From NCBI GenBank assembly GCA_944323285.1, contig CALURV010000008.1:1-64000 (forward strand): a stretch of 64,000 nucleotides of DNA, written 5' to 3'. The position numbers and the translations under genes are program-made. This DNA comes from Candidatus Gastranaerophilales bacterium (GTDB lineage: Bacteria > Cyanobacteriota > Vampirovibrionia > Gastranaerophilales > Gastranaerophilaceae). Of the stretch, positions 8,540 to 17,974 are shown piece by piece. The notes under the pieces were generated by a model. That model was not told the origin of the DNA. It searched no databases and worked only from the letters and a program-made list of their open reading frames with translations. The stretch's first letter is position 1, and each line of letters starts with the position of its first letter.

Positions 8540-10609
8540 TTATTTCTTCATATTTTTAAATAAATAATAATCTTTTAAGTAAATAGTGTTAACTAGTTCA
8601 AAACCATTTTTAAAAAAATACTCAGGAGGAATTATGCAACTTACAATTACAGGAATACCTTCTTTTATTACATTTCCTTGCCAATCTTTATAAACACAAT
8701 AACTATTTTTATTTCTGTTACTATTAATTTTTTTTACATCTGTAGAAGCTATACTATCTTTCATTGTTATTAAATAATCATATTTAGATATATCTGAAGA
8801 ATCTATTTCATCAGGAAGAATTGTTTTCATATAATATCCGTCTAATCTTAATTTCTGTATATAATAAACAGGATTCTTTTTTGGATATATTATTATTCCT
8901 ATTTTATATTTTCTATCTTTATTTAAAAAATAATCTCTTATTCTAAACTCATCACAATCTTCTAATATAAAACTTCTATTTTTTACTTGAAGATTAGCCG
9001 GAAGTGATTTATATTTTAAATATTCTTTTATAAATATAAAAGGTTGGGCATGCGAATTAAAAGCGAGATATATAAATAGAAACCAAGCTATAACTATTTT
9101 ATAGATATTAAATTTTTTTCTTATATATGTATAAACTAAAATTGGAGAAGCAATTACAACAAAAGCTAATAGATATCTCATGTTAAATTTGGTAAAAACC
9201 ATAACTCTTGAAAAAATTAATATATTTATAATATAAGATAAAGCTAATGAAACTAATAATATTGTTCTTTTTGAAGATTTCTTTTTTATATAAGAGTAGA
9301 TAGCAAAAATTATAGAAGGATAAAAAGTTAATAATCCAACTACTCCAAGAAAAGAATTTACAATAACAAGAGCAGAATTATATGAGAAATAACTAGTAAA
9401 ATATAATGACGTGTAAGAATTTCTACTTACACCTATTATAGATAAAACTTTATCTTGAAAACCTTCTATTACTTTACCAATACCTATAAAATCAATTACA
9501 CCTGAATAATCAAACATTACAAACATATATTTTATAAGATTAGATAAATATCCTTTTATTCCACCTCTAAACTTATTCAATAATAACTGCGAACTATCTG
9601 ATATTGGATTTCCAAAATCCACAAAATTCAATATGTAATTATATGATGAAAATATTATAAAATTTATAAAAAGAAAAATTCCAAAATACAAAATATATTT
9701 TTTCATCTTTTCTTTTTTATATAAATATAAAATTAAAAATAAAATAATAAAAATAGAAGGAGTTGCTATTATTGATGTTGTTTTAACTCCAAAAGCTAAC
9801 GCTATAGAAAGTGAAGAAAAATAGACCAAAAATGATTTATTATATTTAACTGCAATAAAGAATAAATAAATGCAAGTAAGAAGTAAAGAACCCACCCAAA
9901 GATCTGATATTGGAATAGCTGATTCTAAATATACAAGAGCTAAAGATGAAAATACAAAAACACTCCAAAGCCTTTTTCTCCGGCAAAAACCAAGTTCTCC
10001 GAGAAAATTATATATTACATATATTGCATTAATATAAAAAATGAAAGGGAAAATTCCTATTCCTATTTCGTTTTTTAAAAATAAAAGCACCCACATGTAC
10101 GTAAGCTCTGAATTGATTGGCATTATTAATTCACGTGAATCTGTTGTTATATAATGACTTAAAGTACCATTTTGTATCCAATTAGTACATCTTGAAAGAT
10201 AATACCCCAATGCATCACCATACTTAACTGGAAAAAACAATGCTACTATCAACATAGATACAAAAAATACAATAAAACAAAATGCAACAAACATTAAAAG
10301 TTTATCTTTTTTTAATGCTTTTTTTATTTTAATAAATTCTTCTTTTATATTAGGTATATATATATATCTTTCATTTTTCAACCACAGAAATAAAGAAATA
10401 ACAAAAAATACAATATTAATTATAATAAATGAGGTTTTAGATATTAATTTAAACAAAGATAAAAATTCAAACGATATTATAATTTGACAAAATAATAACA
10501 ATATAAAGAATATAAAACCTAAATTATTTTTAAATTTGATTTTTTTATCCAATATTGATAAAAAGAAATATGAAGAAAATAATACAAATAAAACAGATAA
10601 AATAAACAT
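8540..10609 (-). CDS. Multi-spanning membrane protein, probable GT-C glycosyltransferase (ArnT/PMT-like)
   Basis: This 689-residue protein has about eleven hydrophobic helices between residues 1 and 540, followed by a soluble C-terminal part of about 150 residues. A long first extracytoplasmic loop near 130-180 contains GDALGYYLSR, at the place where GT-C enzymes carry an acidic catalytic residue. This layout fits a lipid-linked-sugar-dependent glycosyltransferase that modifies LPS, glycans or proteins on the outer face of the inner membrane. I see no diagnostic motif fixing the substrate. It begins four bases after queA ends and is the last gene of the run. Confidence 0.6.
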   Translation of the reverse strand: MFILSVLFVLFSSYFFLSILDKKIKFKNNLGFIFFILLLFCQIIISFEFLSLFKLISKTSFIIINIVFFVISLFLWLKNERYIYIPNIKEEFIKIKKALKKDKLLMFVAFCFIVFFVSMLIVALFFPVKYGDALGYYLSRCTNWIQNGTLSHYITTDSRELIMPINSELTYMWVLLFLKNEIGIGIFPFIFYINAIYVIYNFLGELGFCRRKRLWSVFVFSSLALVYLESAIPISDLWVGSLLLTCIYLFFIAVKYNKSFLVYFSSLSIALAFGVKTTSIIATPSIFIILFLILYLYKKEKMKKYILYFGIFLFINFIIFSSYNYILNFVDFGNPISDSSQLLLNKFRGGIKGYLSNLIKYMFVMFDYSGVIDFIGIGKVIEGFQDKVLSIIGVSRNSYTSLYFTSYFSYNSALVIVNSFLGVVGLLTFYPSIIFAIYSYIKKKSSKRTILLVSLALSYIINILIFSRVMVFTKFNMRYLLAFVVIASPILVYTYIRKKFNIYKIVIAWFLFIYLAFNSHAQPFIFIKEYLKYKSLPANLQVKNRSFILEDCDEFRIRDYFLNKDRKYKIGIIIYPKKNPVYYIQKLRLDGYYMKTILPDEIDSSDISKYDYLITMKDSIASTDVKKINSNRNKNSYCVYKDWQGNVIKEGIPVIVSCIIPPEYFFKNGFELVNTIYLKDYYLFKNMKK

Positions 10610-10613
10610 TATA

Positions 10614-11651
10614 TTACCTTATTAACATACAATCACCATAGCTATAAAATCTATATTTATTTTTTATAGCTTCATCATAAGCTTTAAAAATATACTCTTT
10701 GCCAGCAAAAGCACTGACTAACATTAAAAGTGTAGATTTAGGTAAATGAAAATTTGTAATTAATTTATCCACTATCTTAAATTCATACCCCGGATAAATA
10801 AACAACTGAGAAGAATCTTTAACTGGTATTATATTCCCATATTTATTCATAACTGTTTCAAGTGTTCTAACAGTAGTTGTACCAACCGCAACAATATTTT
10901 TACCTTGTTTTTTTGCTTCATTAATGATTTCAGCTGATTCTTTAGAAATTTCAAAACTTTCAGAATCCATCTTGTGTTCTAATATATTTTCGCATTTAAC
11001 AGGCTTAAAAGTGCCCAATCCAACATTTAAGGTAACGAAACAATGCTTTGTTCCTTGTTTTTCAAGTTTATCAAGAATTTCATTTGTAAAATGAAGTCCT
11101 GCGGTAGGAGCTGCGACAGCACCTTCTTTTTGTGCATATACTGTTTGATATCTTTCAAAATCTAATGCCTTATATTCTTCATTTGTCATTTTCCTTTCAA
11201 TATATGGCGGTAAAGGAATATTACCAACTTTATCTAATATTTCAAAAATATTACCATCATATATTAGATGAACCCTCCATTTATCATCATCCTTTTCTAG
11301 TACTTCGACAGAAAGTTCATCAGAAACCATTAACACCATGCCGGATTTCACACGCTTTGAAGGTTTAATTAAACAAATCCATATATCTTTTTTTATTTCT
11401 CTAACAAGAAATATTTCAATTAAAGCTCCGGTATCTTTCTTAGCATATAATCTTGCAGGAATAACTTTAGTATTATTCATAACCAATAAATCATTTTCAG
11501 TAAGAAAATTTGTAATATCACAAAAGTGCTTATGAATAATAGATTTATTAAATCTATCAAGCACAAGCATTTTTGACATATCTCTTTTTTGCTCCGGAAA
11601 CTGAGCAATTAACTCTTCCGGCAAAATATAATTAAAATCTTCAAGTTTCAT
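10614..11651 (-). CDS. queA: S-adenosylmethionine:tRNA ribosyltransferase-isomerase
   Basis: This 345-residue enzyme transfers and isomerises the ribose of S-adenosylmethionine onto 7-aminomethyl-deazaguanine in tRNA, giving epoxyqueuosine. Family blocks are clear: the N-terminal DFNYILPEELIAQFP, PLPPYIER, YQTVYAQKEGAVAAPTAGLH, and LITNFHLPKSTLLMLVSAFAG. The length is typical. The start overlaps the yidC stop by one base, so it is translated within the same run. No other queuosine gene is in the window. Confidence 0.95.
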   Translation of the reverse strand: MKLEDFNYILPEELIAQFPEQKRDMSKMLVLDRFNKSIIHKHFCDITNFLTENDLLVMNNTKVIPARLYAKKDTGALIEIFLVREIKKDIWICLIKPSKRVKSGMVLMVSDELSVEVLEKDDDKWRVHLIYDGNIFEILDKVGNIPLPPYIERKMTNEEYKALDFERYQTVYAQKEGAVAAPTAGLHFTNEILDKLEKQGTKHCFVTLNVGLGTFKPVKCENILEHKMDSESFEISKESAEIINEAKKQGKNIVAVGTTTVRTLETVMNKYGNIIPVKDSSQLFIYPGYEFKIVDKLITNFHLPKSTLLMLVSAFAGKEYIFKAYDEAIKNKYRFYSYGDCMLIR

Positions 11652-12754
11652 TATTTTTTATCTGTTTCAATTGTCTTTGTTTCAATTGGATTAATAGTTT
11701 TAACAGAAGAAAGATCTTTGTTTATAGAATTAGATTTCATATTATCTTCTGCTTCTAACTGTTTATTAATAACAACTGTTTGAATAATTTGAATAACATT
11801 ACTAATAACAAGATATAAAAGAACACCTGCGGGAATTGGTGCAATAATAAACATAAAAATAATCATAACAGGCATCATAGTACCCATCATTTTTTGCATC
11901 TGAGCTTGCAATGGATCTTGCTGTACATTTTTATTTGTAGCCATCATTACTTTTTGAGTAGCAAACATAGTAGCTGCAAATAACAATATTAAAATTAATA
12001 CATCCAAATGGAACTGACTTTGAGGTGCATTTGTAGAAACAGTTGCAGCCAAAATATTATCACGTTTTTCGAATTTAACGGTTTCAACTTCTCGTGTTTT
12101 CATATTCTGAATATCAATTTCAGCACCTGTAACTTTCTCTAACTGACTATATTTTAAATCAACATCATCTAAATTAACTTTTAAATCCATAGGCTGCCCT
12201 GCATCAATAGAACCTTGAACCTTTATTGCATTCTTAGATGTAATTTTAACGTTATCAAGTTCCTTATCGCCCATAAAAACTTTAACTTTTTTATAAACAA
12301 CAAACTTATCATTTGAAGAAACACTAAAAGTTCCGTCATAAGAAATTCCTGCATTACCTCTTAATGTAGTATCAAGTCTATTTATAAATAAAAAGTGAGA
12401 ATTTCCAGCTTCTTGAATAAACTGAGGACTTATTAATGCTGTATAAAGTAAAATAAATATAGGCATTTGAATTAATAGAGGAAGACAACCTGCCATCGGA
12501 TTAAACTTATGTTCTTTATAGAATTCCATAAGTTTTCTTTGTGCGGTTTGAGGGTCATTTTTATATCTTTCCTGAATTATTTTAATTTTAGGTTGTAATA
12601 TTTGCATAGCTCTCATAGAACGTTGCTGAGAAACTCCTAATGGCCATAAGCAAAGCCTTACAATCACCGTCAATGCGATAATTGCGAGTCCATAACTTCC
12701 GGTAAGTGCATTTAACCCTTTTAATAATTCTACTGTTAACGCTGTGAAATCCAC
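11651..12754 (-). CDS. yidC: Membrane protein insertase YidC/Oxa1
   Basis: This 367-residue inner-membrane insertase starts directly at the first core helix, with Arg33 in the membrane groove (IVRLCLWPLG). It therefore lacks the E. coli-type N-terminal anchor and large first periplasmic domain. Core helices lie near 15-37, 93-115, 248-270 and 290-325, with CLPLLIQMPIFILLY and PAGVLLYLVISN as typical blocks. A ~130-residue hydrophilic insertion sits between the second and third core segments (about 118-247), predicted extracytoplasmic, as in cyanobacterial homologues from memory. The neighbours are not the usual rpmH-rnpA pair but a GT2 synthase and queA. Confidence 0.92.
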   Translation of the reverse strand: MDFTALTVELLKGLNALTGSYGLAIIALTVIVRLCLWPLGVSQQRSMRAMQILQPKIKIIQERYKNDPQTAQRKLMEFYKEHKFNPMAGCLPLLIQMPIFILLYTALISPQFIQEAGNSHFLFINRLDTTLRGNAGISYDGTFSVSSNDKFVVYKKVKVFMGDKELDNVKITSKNAIKVQGSIDAGQPMDLKVNLDDVDLKYSQLEKVTGAEIDIQNMKTREVETVKFEKRDNILAATVSTNAPQSQFHLDVLILILLFAATMFATQKVMMATNKNVQQDPLQAQMQKMMGTMMPVMIIFMFIIAPIPAGVLLYLVISNVIQIIQTVVINKQLEAEDNMKSNSINKDLSSVKTINPIETKTIETDKK

Positions 12755-12772
12755 TTTATATTTTCTCCCTTC

Positions 12773-14146
12773 TTAAACTTTTGTTATTTCTTCGGCTTGT
12801 CTATTTTGAATTTTATTTTTATCAAAATCTCTAACTAATTTTGCTGTTCCGTGTTGAGTTTTACCCCAATCCATATTATTTTTCATAAATATAATTTTAA
12901 ATATTATAAATATGGCTAATGGAAACCATAAAACAACAATATACATAGCAGTAGCAACTGATTGCATTATATTATCCATAGGTTTTAATTTAACATATTT
13001 CCTCAAACTGTAAAATAAAGCAACAATAAAGAAACAGCACATTAAACCTGATAAAACAATTGATGATGATATCCAATTACTATCATCTTTAATATATCTA
13101 AAGCTTTGAAAAGCAAGTTCTGAAAGCATCCAAACAGGAAGGATAAATTCTGTTATGTACGCAGTCATATCCAAACTTACTCTTAAAGACATATTTTTAG
13201 ATGTTAATACATCCAAAAAATGTTCTAAATATCTTCTAATACTTCCTTCAATCCATCTTCTCCTTTGTTTTAAAAGAGGGATATAAGAAACAACACCCTC
13301 TTCATAAACACAAACATCAGAGCAAAATCTAACATCCCATCCCTTAATTTGTAACTTTGTAGATAAATCGAGATCATCAGTTATTGTATAAATATTCCAG
13401 CCACCAACGTCTTCTAAAGCTTCTCTTTTTATCAATTCCCCATTGCCGCGCAGCTCAACTGCTCCTTTTACTGCATCTCTACCTACTTGAAAATGAGTAT
13501 CTACCGCCATTTCATTGTCTTGGCATCTTGTTAAAAAATTTTGATTTCTATTGATTATAATTTTTCTGGCTTGAACAGCTCCAACTTGTTCCGGCTCAAG
13601 TGAAGGTACTAATTCTTTTAGAAAATCTTTATTAACTCTCGCATCCGCATCAAAAACAAGTATTGCTTCCCCTTTTGCTATTTTTAATGCATCATTTAAT
13701 ACAGCCGATTTGCCCGGAAATGCATCTTTTGTCCTTGAAAAATATTTTAAATTTGTATATTTTAAACATATATTATCTAAAACCCTTGCTGTATCATCAC
13801 TGCTTCTGTCATCTATAACAATTACCTCATATTTGGGGTAATCAATCTGCATAATATTTTCTATTGTTTTATCAATAACAACAGCTTCATTATGCGCAGG
13901 TATTAAAATACTTACAAATGGTTTATAATTATAATTCTTTTCTACCGGATGCTTTCTTTGTTTTCTTACTCTATGTTTATATGCTATTTGCATATAAGTT
14001 GTATAAAGAGTCATAAATACCAATATTGTTATGAAGGCACATGGTGTATTCATACAATTTTGAAAAAAGTATAAGAGAACCATCAAAATCGAAACTATTG
14101 ATAATAAGACTAGTCTTTCTTTCATCACGTTATCCCGTTTACTCAC
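12773..14146 (-). CDS. Processive family 2 glycosyltransferase (BcsA/PgaC-like polysaccharide synthase)
   Basis: This 457-residue membrane glycosyltransferase has two N-terminal helices (about 10-28 and 36-55), a cytoplasmic GT-A domain, and three C-terminal helices from about 330. It has the full D, D, D, QXXRW set: Asp112-Asp113, DAD at 166-168, TDDLD at 256-260, and QRRRW at 294-298, as in enzymes extruding cellulose or poly-N-acetylglucosamine. The polymer is unknown. Two starts are possible: GTG at 14146 and ATG at 14125. Neither has a strong ribosome binding site, and residue numbers here use the GTG. It opens the run leading to yidC, 18 bp away. Confidence 0.88.
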   Translation of the reverse strand: MSKRDNVMKERLVLLSIVSILMVLLYFFQNCMNTPCAFITILVFMTLYTTYMQIAYKHRVRKQRKHPVEKNYNYKPFVSILIPAHNEAVVIDKTIENIMQIDYPKYEVIVIDDRSSDDTARVLDNICLKYTNLKYFSRTKDAFPGKSAVLNDALKIAKGEAILVFDADARVNKDFLKELVPSLEPEQVGAVQARKIIINRNQNFLTRCQDNEMAVDTHFQVGRDAVKGAVELRGNGELIKREALEDVGGWNIYTITDDLDLSTKLQIKGWDVRFCSDVCVYEEGVVSYIPLLKQRRRWIEGSIRRYLEHFLDVLTSKNMSLRVSLDMTAYITEFILPVWMLSELAFQSFRYIKDDSNWISSSIVLSGLMCCFFIVALFYSLRKYVKLKPMDNIMQSVATAMYIVVLWFPLAIFIIFKIIFMKNNMDWGKTQHGTAKLVRDFDKNKIQNRQAEEITKV

Positions 14147-14216
14147 TCTACTTTTAACATTTTACCAAAAACATATATTTTTTTTGACATTATATTACTT
14201 TTCATTACTAAGCATT

Positions 14217-14393
14217 AATTTAATCTAGTATCACACTTTGTTACCTTCTCATCCTCGCTAACAAAGTACTCACCTTTTAAAAACTCTGCTCACCTTCGTT
14301 TCACTACGGATACAAGCTCACTCAAAAACAATGTTTTTGGTTTGTTTTGTAAGAAAAAATTCACTCACACTTTCTGCTTATCGTGAATTTTTT
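14217..14393 (+). repeat. Dispersed structured intergenic repeat, copy A
   Basis: This 177-bp element fills most of the gap between two divergent genes and has relatives at 21489-21662 (inverted) and 62494-62606 (shortened). Internal inverted repeats are ACTTTGTTA (14235-14243) with TAACAAAGT (14259-14267), and AAAAAATTCAC (14354-14364) with GTGAATTTTTT (14383-14393). A short CAAAAACA/TGTTTTTG stem lies between them. The right stem resembles a terminator with an 18-base loop. Shared landmarks are AATTTAATCTAGTAT at the left and ACTTTCTGCTTATCGTGAA at the right. No coding potential is evident. Confidence 0.8.
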
Positions 14394-14427
14394 CTTGGAC
14401 AATCTATACCCTCTTTTTTATAAAATA

Positions 14428-14436
14428 TGTTATAAT
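14428..14436 (+). promoter_or_regulatory. Extended -10 promoter, predicted leaderless start
   Basis: TGTTATAAT is a perfect extended -10 element, with no recognisable -35 box at 16-18 bp. The ATG at 14443 follows after six bases and lacks a ribosome binding site. The same nine bases occur at 38746-38754 and, inverted, at 21431-21439. Confidence 0.6.
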
Positions 14437-14442
14437 TTTCAA

Positions 14443-15315
14443 ATGAAAAATATATACTCAAAAGCTTTTTCCATTTTAAAAAATAATTTAATATATATAC
14501 AACCGTTATTATTTTATTTATTGATAATTATGCTTATTTTGCCTCCTATTTTAGGGAAAAATACAGCATTATATCCTAAAGTATTATTAATTATTTCTTC
14601 ATTTTTGCTAACTGTGGCAACTACAGCCGGCTGGCTATACATAAATAAAAAAGCTGTTATTGATTTTAACCCTGATGATAATAATGAAGAAATTGCAAAA
14701 AAATCACTAACAAATTTAAAAACATTTTTTACAGGTGTTGGTGAATATTTCTTTAAAACGTTATTAGGTTATTTTTGTTTTATATCTATTTATATACTTC
14801 TATTTTATTTAACAACAAAATTCTGCCTACATTTTTTAGGAGAACCAACAATCACTCATAAAATAACTGATATTGCTTCAATAAAAACAGTTGAAGAACT
14901 TAATAATTTATTAAAATCTATTCCTTCTCACGATATATTAATACTAAAATTATGGATTATCATATATACTATAGCAGGAACTTTATTTAACTTTTTAGGA
15001 TATTTATATTTTATAATTCTGTTTTCGGAAAAATATAACGTATTAAAATCAATATATATAACAATAATATTTTTTATAAAAAATATTATTGGTGCATTTT
15101 TAATAATATTATTTATGTTTTTCATATACATTATGTTTAATGTTATAACAATGATTTTGGGTACAAATTCTTTAGCTTTTGCAATTTTTATAATACTTGC
15201 AACATTATATTTAAATTATTATATTATTTTGGTATTCTGTTTTTATAATGAAAAAGAACAAAATAATAGCAATAACTGGACCGAGCGCAACGGGGAAAAC
15301 ACAACTGGCGATTAA
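14443..15315 (+). CDS. Multi-spanning membrane protein of unknown function
   Basis: This 290-residue protein has about six hydrophobic segments (near 15-40, 45-65, 100-130, 165-195, 200-235, 240-275) and a short polar C-terminal tail. I do not recognise the family; it may be related to glycerophosphoryl-diester-phosphodiesterase-type membrane domains, but I cannot show this. The start is the ATG at 14443, seven bases after an extended -10 box. An in-frame GTG at 14383 lies inside the dispersed repeat and is rejected. The last 23 codons overlap the start of miaA by 68 bases, an unusually long overlap. Confidence 0.7.
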   Translation: MKNIYSKAFSILKNNLIYIQPLLFYLLIIMLILPPILGKNTALYPKVLLIISSFLLTVATTAGWLYINKKAVIDFNPDDNNEEIAKKSLTNLKTFFTGVGEYFFKTLLGYFCFISIYILLFYLTTKFCLHFLGEPTITHKITDIASIKTVEELNNLLKSIPSHDILILKLWIIIYTIAGTLFNFLGYLYFIILFSEKYNVLKSIYITIIFFIKNIIGAFLIILFMFFIYIMFNVITMILGTNSLAFAIFIILATLYLNYYIILVFCFYNEKEQNNSNNWTERNGENTTGD

Positions 15316-16159
15316 ACTTGCAACAGAAATTAACGGTGAAATAATTTCTGTTGATTCAAGGCAAATATATAAAGAATTAGACATTGCAACAGCTAAACCA
15401 ACACGAACAGAAAGAAATGGTATAGAACATCATCTTATAGATATAGTTGATGTTAACCAAGAATACACCGTTGCTGATTTTTGTGATGATGCAAAAGAAA
15501 AAATAAAAGAAATATTAGAAAAAGGTAAAATTCCTATTCTTACAGGAGGTACCGGTCTGTATTTCAGAGTTTTACTTCAAGACTTTGACCTGCCAAGAGT
15601 AGCTCCGAATAAAGAATTACGTAATAAACTAAATAATCAGTCAACTGAAGAATTATATGATTTACTTTTTAAACTTGATAAAGATATTGCTCAAAAAATT
15701 CATTTTAATAATAAAGTTAAAATAATAAGGGCTCTAGAAGTATGTATTACTCTTGGCATTCCAATGAGTAAAGCTCAAAAGAAAAAAGAAAATGAATTTG
15801 AAACATTATGGTTTGGCTTAACTTCAGGGAATAGAGACTTTTTATATAACCGAGCAAATAAAAGAGTTGAGGAAATGTTAGATAAAGGACTTTTAGATGA
15901 AGCTAAACTCCTTTTTAATAAATACCCTGATAATAATATTTTATTAAATACTATAGGTTATCAGGAAATATATCCGTATCTAAATAGCAATATTAGTTTA
16001 GATGAAGCCATTTATAATTTAAAACAAAATACAAGAAGATATATAAAAAGGCAAATAAGCTGGTTTAAAACAAATAAAGAAATTATTTGGGAAGATATTG
16101 CAACAAATCCTAATGAACAAATATTTGAGAATCTTATTACTATATGTGAAAATTTGTAA
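15248..16159 (+). CDS. miaA: tRNA dimethylallyltransferase
   Basis: This 303-residue enzyme transfers a dimethylallyl group to N6 of A37 in tRNAs reading UNN codons. The P-loop GPSATGKT is at residues 11-18, and SVDSRQIYKELDIATAKPT immediately follows, as in all MiaA proteins. GGTGLYFRVLL and NTRRYIKRQISWF further identify it. The methionine lies ten residues before the P-loop, which is the family norm, so the 68-base overlap with the preceding membrane-protein gene is probably genuine and its translation coupled. Confidence 0.95.
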   Translation: MKKNKIIAITGPSATGKTQLAIKLATEINGEIISVDSRQIYKELDIATAKPTRTERNGIEHHLIDIVDVNQEYTVADFCDDAKEKIKEILEKGKIPILTGGTGLYFRVLLQDFDLPRVAPNKELRNKLNNQSTEELYDLLFKLDKDIAQKIHFNNKVKIIRALEVCITLGIPMSKAQKKKENEFETLWFGLTSGNRDFLYNRANKRVEEMLDKGLLDEAKLLFNKYPDNNILLNTIGYQEIYPYLNSNISLDEAIYNLKQNTRRYIKRQISWFKTNKEIIWEDIATNPNEQIFENLITICENL

Positions 16160-16235
16160 AGAAAACATAATATATATAACAAAATAAATCATATTCATCT
16201 TTTAAGAACAATGTCTCAAACAAAAGGAATGTAAA

Positions 16236-16535
16236 ATGCAAGTAAATCCTGTAAATAATTATACAAATACAAAAAAATCACAAAGATTAAAAGCCGCAAG
16301 AAATGGTGCATTAATAACAGCCGGAATTCTAACAGCTTCTGCAGGACTTTCTTGGGTAACCAATCCTGCTAGAATGAGTCAAAACATAAATGAATATGGT
16401 GGATTTAAAAATTACATTAAAATGTATGCTGTAGGATTAGCTGTTTTATCTGCCATAGGTGCCGCAGCCAATATAGTTGCAGCAACAATTTTACAGAAAG
16501 TAAAACCTAAAAATCCTCCTAAAGCAGTTAACTAA
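16236..16535 (+). CDS. Small two-helix membrane protein (lineage-type)
   Basis: This 99-residue protein has two hydrophobic Ala/Gly-rich segments (about 25-47 and 62-88), separated by a polar turn containing Asn-Pro-Ala-Arg and Gly-Gly, and a basic Pro-rich tail. I do not recognise a described family. Its character (N-terminal Asn/Lys-rich stretch, then Ala/Gly-rich helices) is shared with other small proteins in this window at 20304, 20946 and 62668. AAAGGAATG precedes the ATG. It is followed by a hairpin terminator at 16564. Confidence 0.65.
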   Translation: MQVNPVNNYTNTKKSQRLKAARNGALITAGILTASAGLSWVTNPARMSQNINEYGGFKNYIKMYAVGLAVLSAIGAAANIVAATILQKVKPKNPPKAVN

Positions 16536-16563
16536 AAACTAACTCTTCTTTTTATATAATATA

Positions 16564-16589
16564 AAAGACCTTGCGAAAGTAAGGTCTTT
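16564..16589. terminator. Rho-independent terminator
   Basis: AAAGACCTT (16564-16572) pairs with AAGGTCTTT (16581-16589) around an eight-base loop, followed by CTTCT. It separates the small membrane-protein gene from the convergent kinase gene. Confidence 0.75.
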
Positions 16590-16660
16590 CTTCTAAAATT
16601 TAATCTAATAGTGAGTCTTTTTTACTGACTCATCATCTTTTCTCGTACATTATTTATATT

Positions 16661-17524
16661 TTATGAATTTGAATAATTATTAGTAATTTCAAAAATATAA
16701 TCAATAATTTGTGTAAAATATTCTAAAGAAGAAGCACCATTAATTATAATATCTGAATTCTCTTTTTTAGGAATAATATATTTTTTAGACGCTTCTCTCA
16801 CATATGCCAATTGTTTTCTTGCATTTTTCTCATCTTGATTTCTTGAAGTTTGAGCTCTATATAAGAACCATTTTTCTTGAATTTCAGGCTCTATATCAAC
16901 ATATAATTTAACATCCAATAACTCGGAAACTCGACCGTACATTGTTGCCATACCTTCAACAACAATTATTTTTTGTGCTTTTTTTTCAATTGCTTTAGGA
17001 ACAACAATCCCCGTACCATTAACCAGATATTGTGGTATTTTAACATCTATTCCTTTAGATAATTGTTCTAAATCTTCAAATAATAAATCCATTTGAAAAT
17101 TATCAGGAGAATCTACATCATAACCTGATTCCAATAATTTATCAAAGGAGCCATATTGACAAATAAGCGCCGATATATCTTTAAAATAATTATCAGCACT
17201 TAATATTTCTACAGGCATTTTTAATCTTTCGGTTGCAAGTTTAATTGTATTACATATTGTAGTTTTACCACTTGCAGATTCTCCGCTTATTCCTATTAAA
17301 AAATGTTTCTCGGGATTGTTAATTATCCTTTTTGTAAATTTAGGAATAAAATCAGGATGTATAGACTTAAATATTGGTGTTTCACTATTTTTATCATAAT
17401 TCAGAATTTGGTTAAATCTAGAATGCAAATATATTGCAAGAAACTCTCGACCAGCTTTTGTTGAAAAATCAGGTTTTTTTATTTTCTCATCTTTTCTATT
17501 TTCTTTATCTAACAGGAAATTCAT
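16661..17524 (-). CDS. Uridine kinase-like P-loop kinase
   Basis: This 287-residue protein belongs to the uridine kinase/phosphoribulokinase P-loop group. The P-loop GESASGKTT lies at 81-89, followed by SADNYFKD (substrate-binding aspartate) and the VVEGMATMYG block, where Udk proteins have EGI. RAQTSRNQDEKNARKQ resembles the lid arginines of this family. An N-terminal extension of about 75 residues precedes the P-loop and is unusual for Udk. It probably phosphorylates a nucleoside or another small alcohol with ATP. It is divergent from a small secreted protein gene. Confidence 0.75.
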   Translation of the reverse strand: MNFLLDKENRKDEKIKKPDFSTKAGREFLAIYLHSRFNQILNYDKNSETPIFKSIHPDFIPKFTKRIINNPEKHFLIGISGESASGKTTICNTIKLATERLKMPVEILSADNYFKDISALICQYGSFDKLLESGYDVDSPDNFQMDLLFEDLEQLSKGIDVKIPQYLVNGTGIVVPKAIEKKAQKIIVVEGMATMYGRVSELLDVKLYVDIEPEIQEKWFLYRAQTSRNQDEKNARKQLAYVREASKKYIIPKKENSDIIINGASSLEYFTQIIDYIFEITNNYSNS

Positions 17525-17719
17525 ATCTTATCAAAAATCCGTAAAAATAAATTTTGCCACTTTTTTTAATTTCTCGACTTTTTATTTATTCGGCAATATT
17601 ATTTTACATTAAACTTTTTAGCAATTAAATATTTAATTATAAAGTAGAATGTAAATCTTAACATTATCCGTCAAAATATAGAGAGTTAAGCTATTTTACT
17701 TTTTTAAGGAGTTTAAAAT

Positions 17720-17974
17720 ATGAATGTTTATATTAAAACTTTTCTTTCTATTTTTATAATTTTTTTATATTCACCTACAATATATGCAGAGTGCATAACA
17801 GGATATGCTTGTTCTATAGCAGAGCTGGAAAAAAAAGAACAAGAACAATTATATAATGACTTAGAAATTATGAAAACTTACATTTCTAGAAAATCTAAAC
17901 CTAATAACTTTATAATTTATAAATCTTCCATAAAAGATTATAATGATATATTTTTATTTAAATCAATTCTTTAA
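17720..17974 (+). CDS. Small secreted protein of unknown function
   Basis: This 84-residue protein begins with a clear signal peptide, with a hydrophobic core at about 6-20 and probable cleavage after Ile-Tyr-Ala (residues 21-23). The mature part is about 60 polar residues with two cysteines near its start (25 and 31) that could form a disulfide. AAGGAG lies upstream of the ATG. I do not recognise the family. Its last 17 bases overlap the end of the convergent phosphohexomutase gene. Confidence 0.6.
   Translation: MNVYIKTFLSIFIIFLYSPTIYAECITGYACSIAELEKKEQEQLYNDLEIMKTYISRKSKPNNFIIYKSSIKDYNDIFLFKSIL

Noticed and set aside
14383..14442. GTG start at 14383 for the membrane protein
   Set aside because: That GTG is the right arm of the dispersed repeat (GTGAATTTTTT), and an extended -10 box lies downstream of it, before the ATG at 14443.
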